A stretch of 64,000 nt of DNA from Pseudomonas sp. GOM6. GTDB lineage: Bacteria; Pseudomonadota; Gammaproteobacteria; Pseudomonadales; Pseudomonadaceae. A program made the position numbers and the translations under genes. Shown here in pieces: positions 62,859 through 64,000 of this stretch (its first letter is position 1; every line of letters starts with the position of its first letter). Under the pieces are notes generated by a model. It did no database searches. It worked only from the letters and a program-made list of their open reading frames with translations, and was not told the origin of the DNA. The stretch lies in the NCBI RefSeq assembly GCF_029537485.1, contig NZ_JARPUS010000003.1, forward strand, positions 124,001 to 188,000. Reading direction: 5' to 3'.

Positions 62859-64000
62859 TTACTCGTAGCGCAGCGCCTCGGCTGGCTGGGTCTGTGCTGC
62901 CCGCCAGGCCGGGTAGAGCGTCGCGAGAAAGCTCATCAGCAAAGCCGCCCCGCAGATCAGCACCACATCCGTCACCTGCAGGTCCGACGGCAGACTGCTG
63001 ATGAAATACACGTCGGAACTAAAGATGTGCATGCCGCTGATGCGCTCCAACCAGGCCATCCAGGCGCTGACATTGAGCGCAACCAGCACACCCAGCACGC
63101 CACCAATCAGCGTGCCGATGGAACCAATCACCGTCCCCTGAACCATGAACACCGTCATGATCTGCCCCGGCGTGGCACCAAGGGTACGCAGGATGGCGAT
63201 ATCGGCGCGCTTGTCGGCCACCACCATGATCAGTGTGGCGATGATGTTGAAAGCCGCCACGGCAATGATCAGCAGCAGCAGCAGACCGATCATGGTCTTC
63301 TCCATCTTCATGGCACTGAACAGACTGCCCTGGGTGCGCGTCCAGTCGTTGGCACGGTAGCCGACACCCAACTCCTGAACGATAGCTGTCGCCACCTGGG
63401 GCGCCTGGTACAGATCTTTCAGGGCAATGCGCACACTCTGTACCTGCCCCGGCTCGGCGCGCAGCATGCTGCTGGCGTCCGCGACGTTGATCAGCGCGAG
63501 GCTGCCGTCCAGCTCGGCGCCAACCTTGAATACACCGGCCACCGTCAGGCGCAACATGCGCGGAGTGATGCCCGAAGCGCTGTTGCTCGGTTCCGGCACG
63601 ATCAGCGTCAGCTTATCGCCAACATTCAGGCGAAAACGCCGCGCCGTGATCTCACCGATCACCACCCCGAACTCGCCCGCACGCAGATCATCCAGGCTGC
63701 CCTGGGTAATGTGCTTGGCGATATTGGAGACTTTCTGCTCCTGCTGCGGGTCGATGCCGTTGATCTGCACCGGTTGCATCGAGCCTTTGTAGGAGAACAT
63801 GCCCTCCAGCTCGGCAAAGGGCGCTGCACCGGTTACCTGCTTGTTGCGCATGGCAACAGCCGCTACGGCCTGCCAGTCATCCAGCGGCTTGTCCGCCGCC
63901 AGCGTGGCATGGGGCACCAGGCCGAGGATGCGTGAACTCATTTCCTTCTGGAAGCCGTTCATGACCGACAGCACCACGATCATCGCCAGCACGCCGAGGG
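62859..64000 (-). CDS. LolC/LolE-type lipoprotein-releasing ABC transporter permease (5' end outside window)
   Basis: About 380 codons are present and the frame stays open to the right edge, so the N-terminus is missing. Visible are LAMIVVLSVMNGFQKEMSSR from the end of the first membrane helix, a large periplasmic MacB-like domain (~residues 30-240), and three C-terminal membrane helices (GLLLLLIIAVAAFNIIATLI; ending PAEALRYE). LolCDE extracts lipoproteins from the inner membrane for LolA. lolD should lie just beyond the window. Whether this is LolC or LolE cannot be settled by eye. Confidence 0.93.
   Translation of the reverse strand, partial: LGVLAMIVVLSVMNGFQKEMSSRILGLVPHATLAADKPLDDWQAVAAVAMRNKQVTGAAPFAELEGMFSYKGSMQPVQINGIDPQQEQKVSNIAKHITQGSLDDLRAGEFGVVIGEITARRFRLNVGDKLTLIVPEPSNSASGITPRMLRLTVAGVFKVGAELDGSLALINVADASSMLRAEPGQVQSVRIALKDLYQAPQVATAIVQELGVGYRANDWTRTQGSLFSAMKMEKTMIGLLLLLIIAVAAFNIIATLIMVVADKRADIAILRTLGATPGQIMTVFMVQGTVIGSIGTLIGGVLGVLVALNVSAWMAWLERISGMHIFSSDVYFISSLPSDLQVTDVVLICGAALLMSFLATLYPAWRAAQTQPAEALRYE

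Overview
The window is a chromosomal segment of a high-GC gammaproteobacterium, almost certainly a Pseudomonas sensu lato. This rests on product identity and gene order recalled from P. aeruginosa-like genomes: nfuA-cti-metH; dcd/apbC/metG followed by rsxABCDGE-nth and a small PA3496-type acidic protein; argG-motY-pyrC-rnt-bfd; and exbB-exbD-lpxK-trm112-kdsB-ptp-murB next to comEC and a lolC-type gene. No rRNA, tRNA, CRISPR array, prophage or intact insertion sequence was seen.

Positions 1-20.7 kb look accessory. On the minus strand lie a DUF1302/DUF1329 envelope pair with a small serine hydrolase, a PAS (Aer-like) chemoreceptor, and a long array: quinone oxidoreductase, TauD-type dioxygenase, BKACE-type beta-keto acid cleavage enzyme, MFS carrier, DsbA-like protein, YeiH/TauZ-like exporter, an unusual PHA synthase, a second MFS pump, an unknown exported protein and an SDR. 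A plus-strand AraC-type regulator and a second chemoreceptor with only a membrane sensor are embedded. A 40-bp element (25 of 40 positions identical in three copies, with half-sites exactly 21 bp apart) sits upstream of the three main minus-strand units and next to the regulator gene. I read this as an undescribed catabolic and chemotactic regulon. Three AANAANAA tracts near translation starts suggest added Hfq/Crc catabolite repression. The substrate cannot be named from sequence.

Positions 20.7-33.3 kb are mixed: small membrane and zinc proteins, a GlxA-type regulator, an MFS carrier, nfuA, fatty-acid cis/trans isomerase and B12-dependent metH. Between metH and a pnuC/nicotinamide riboside kinase pair is an A+T-rich gene with a TIR/deoxyribosyltransferase-like fold and a winged-helix tail, broken by a one-base frameshift. 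osmE follows.

Positions 33.3-64 kb are core housekeeping: dcd, apbC, metG, the rsx electron-transport operon with nth, gloA, argG, motY, pyrC, rnt, bfd, miaE, a universal stress protein, acnB, and the lipid A/KDO/peptidoglycan operon ending near comEC and a lolC-type gene cut by the window edge. Features of note are a REPIN whose first bases form the rsxC stop codon, a 195-bp tandem repeat in rsxC, a MITE-like element upstream of acnB, and candidate ANR, Fur and IscR sites.
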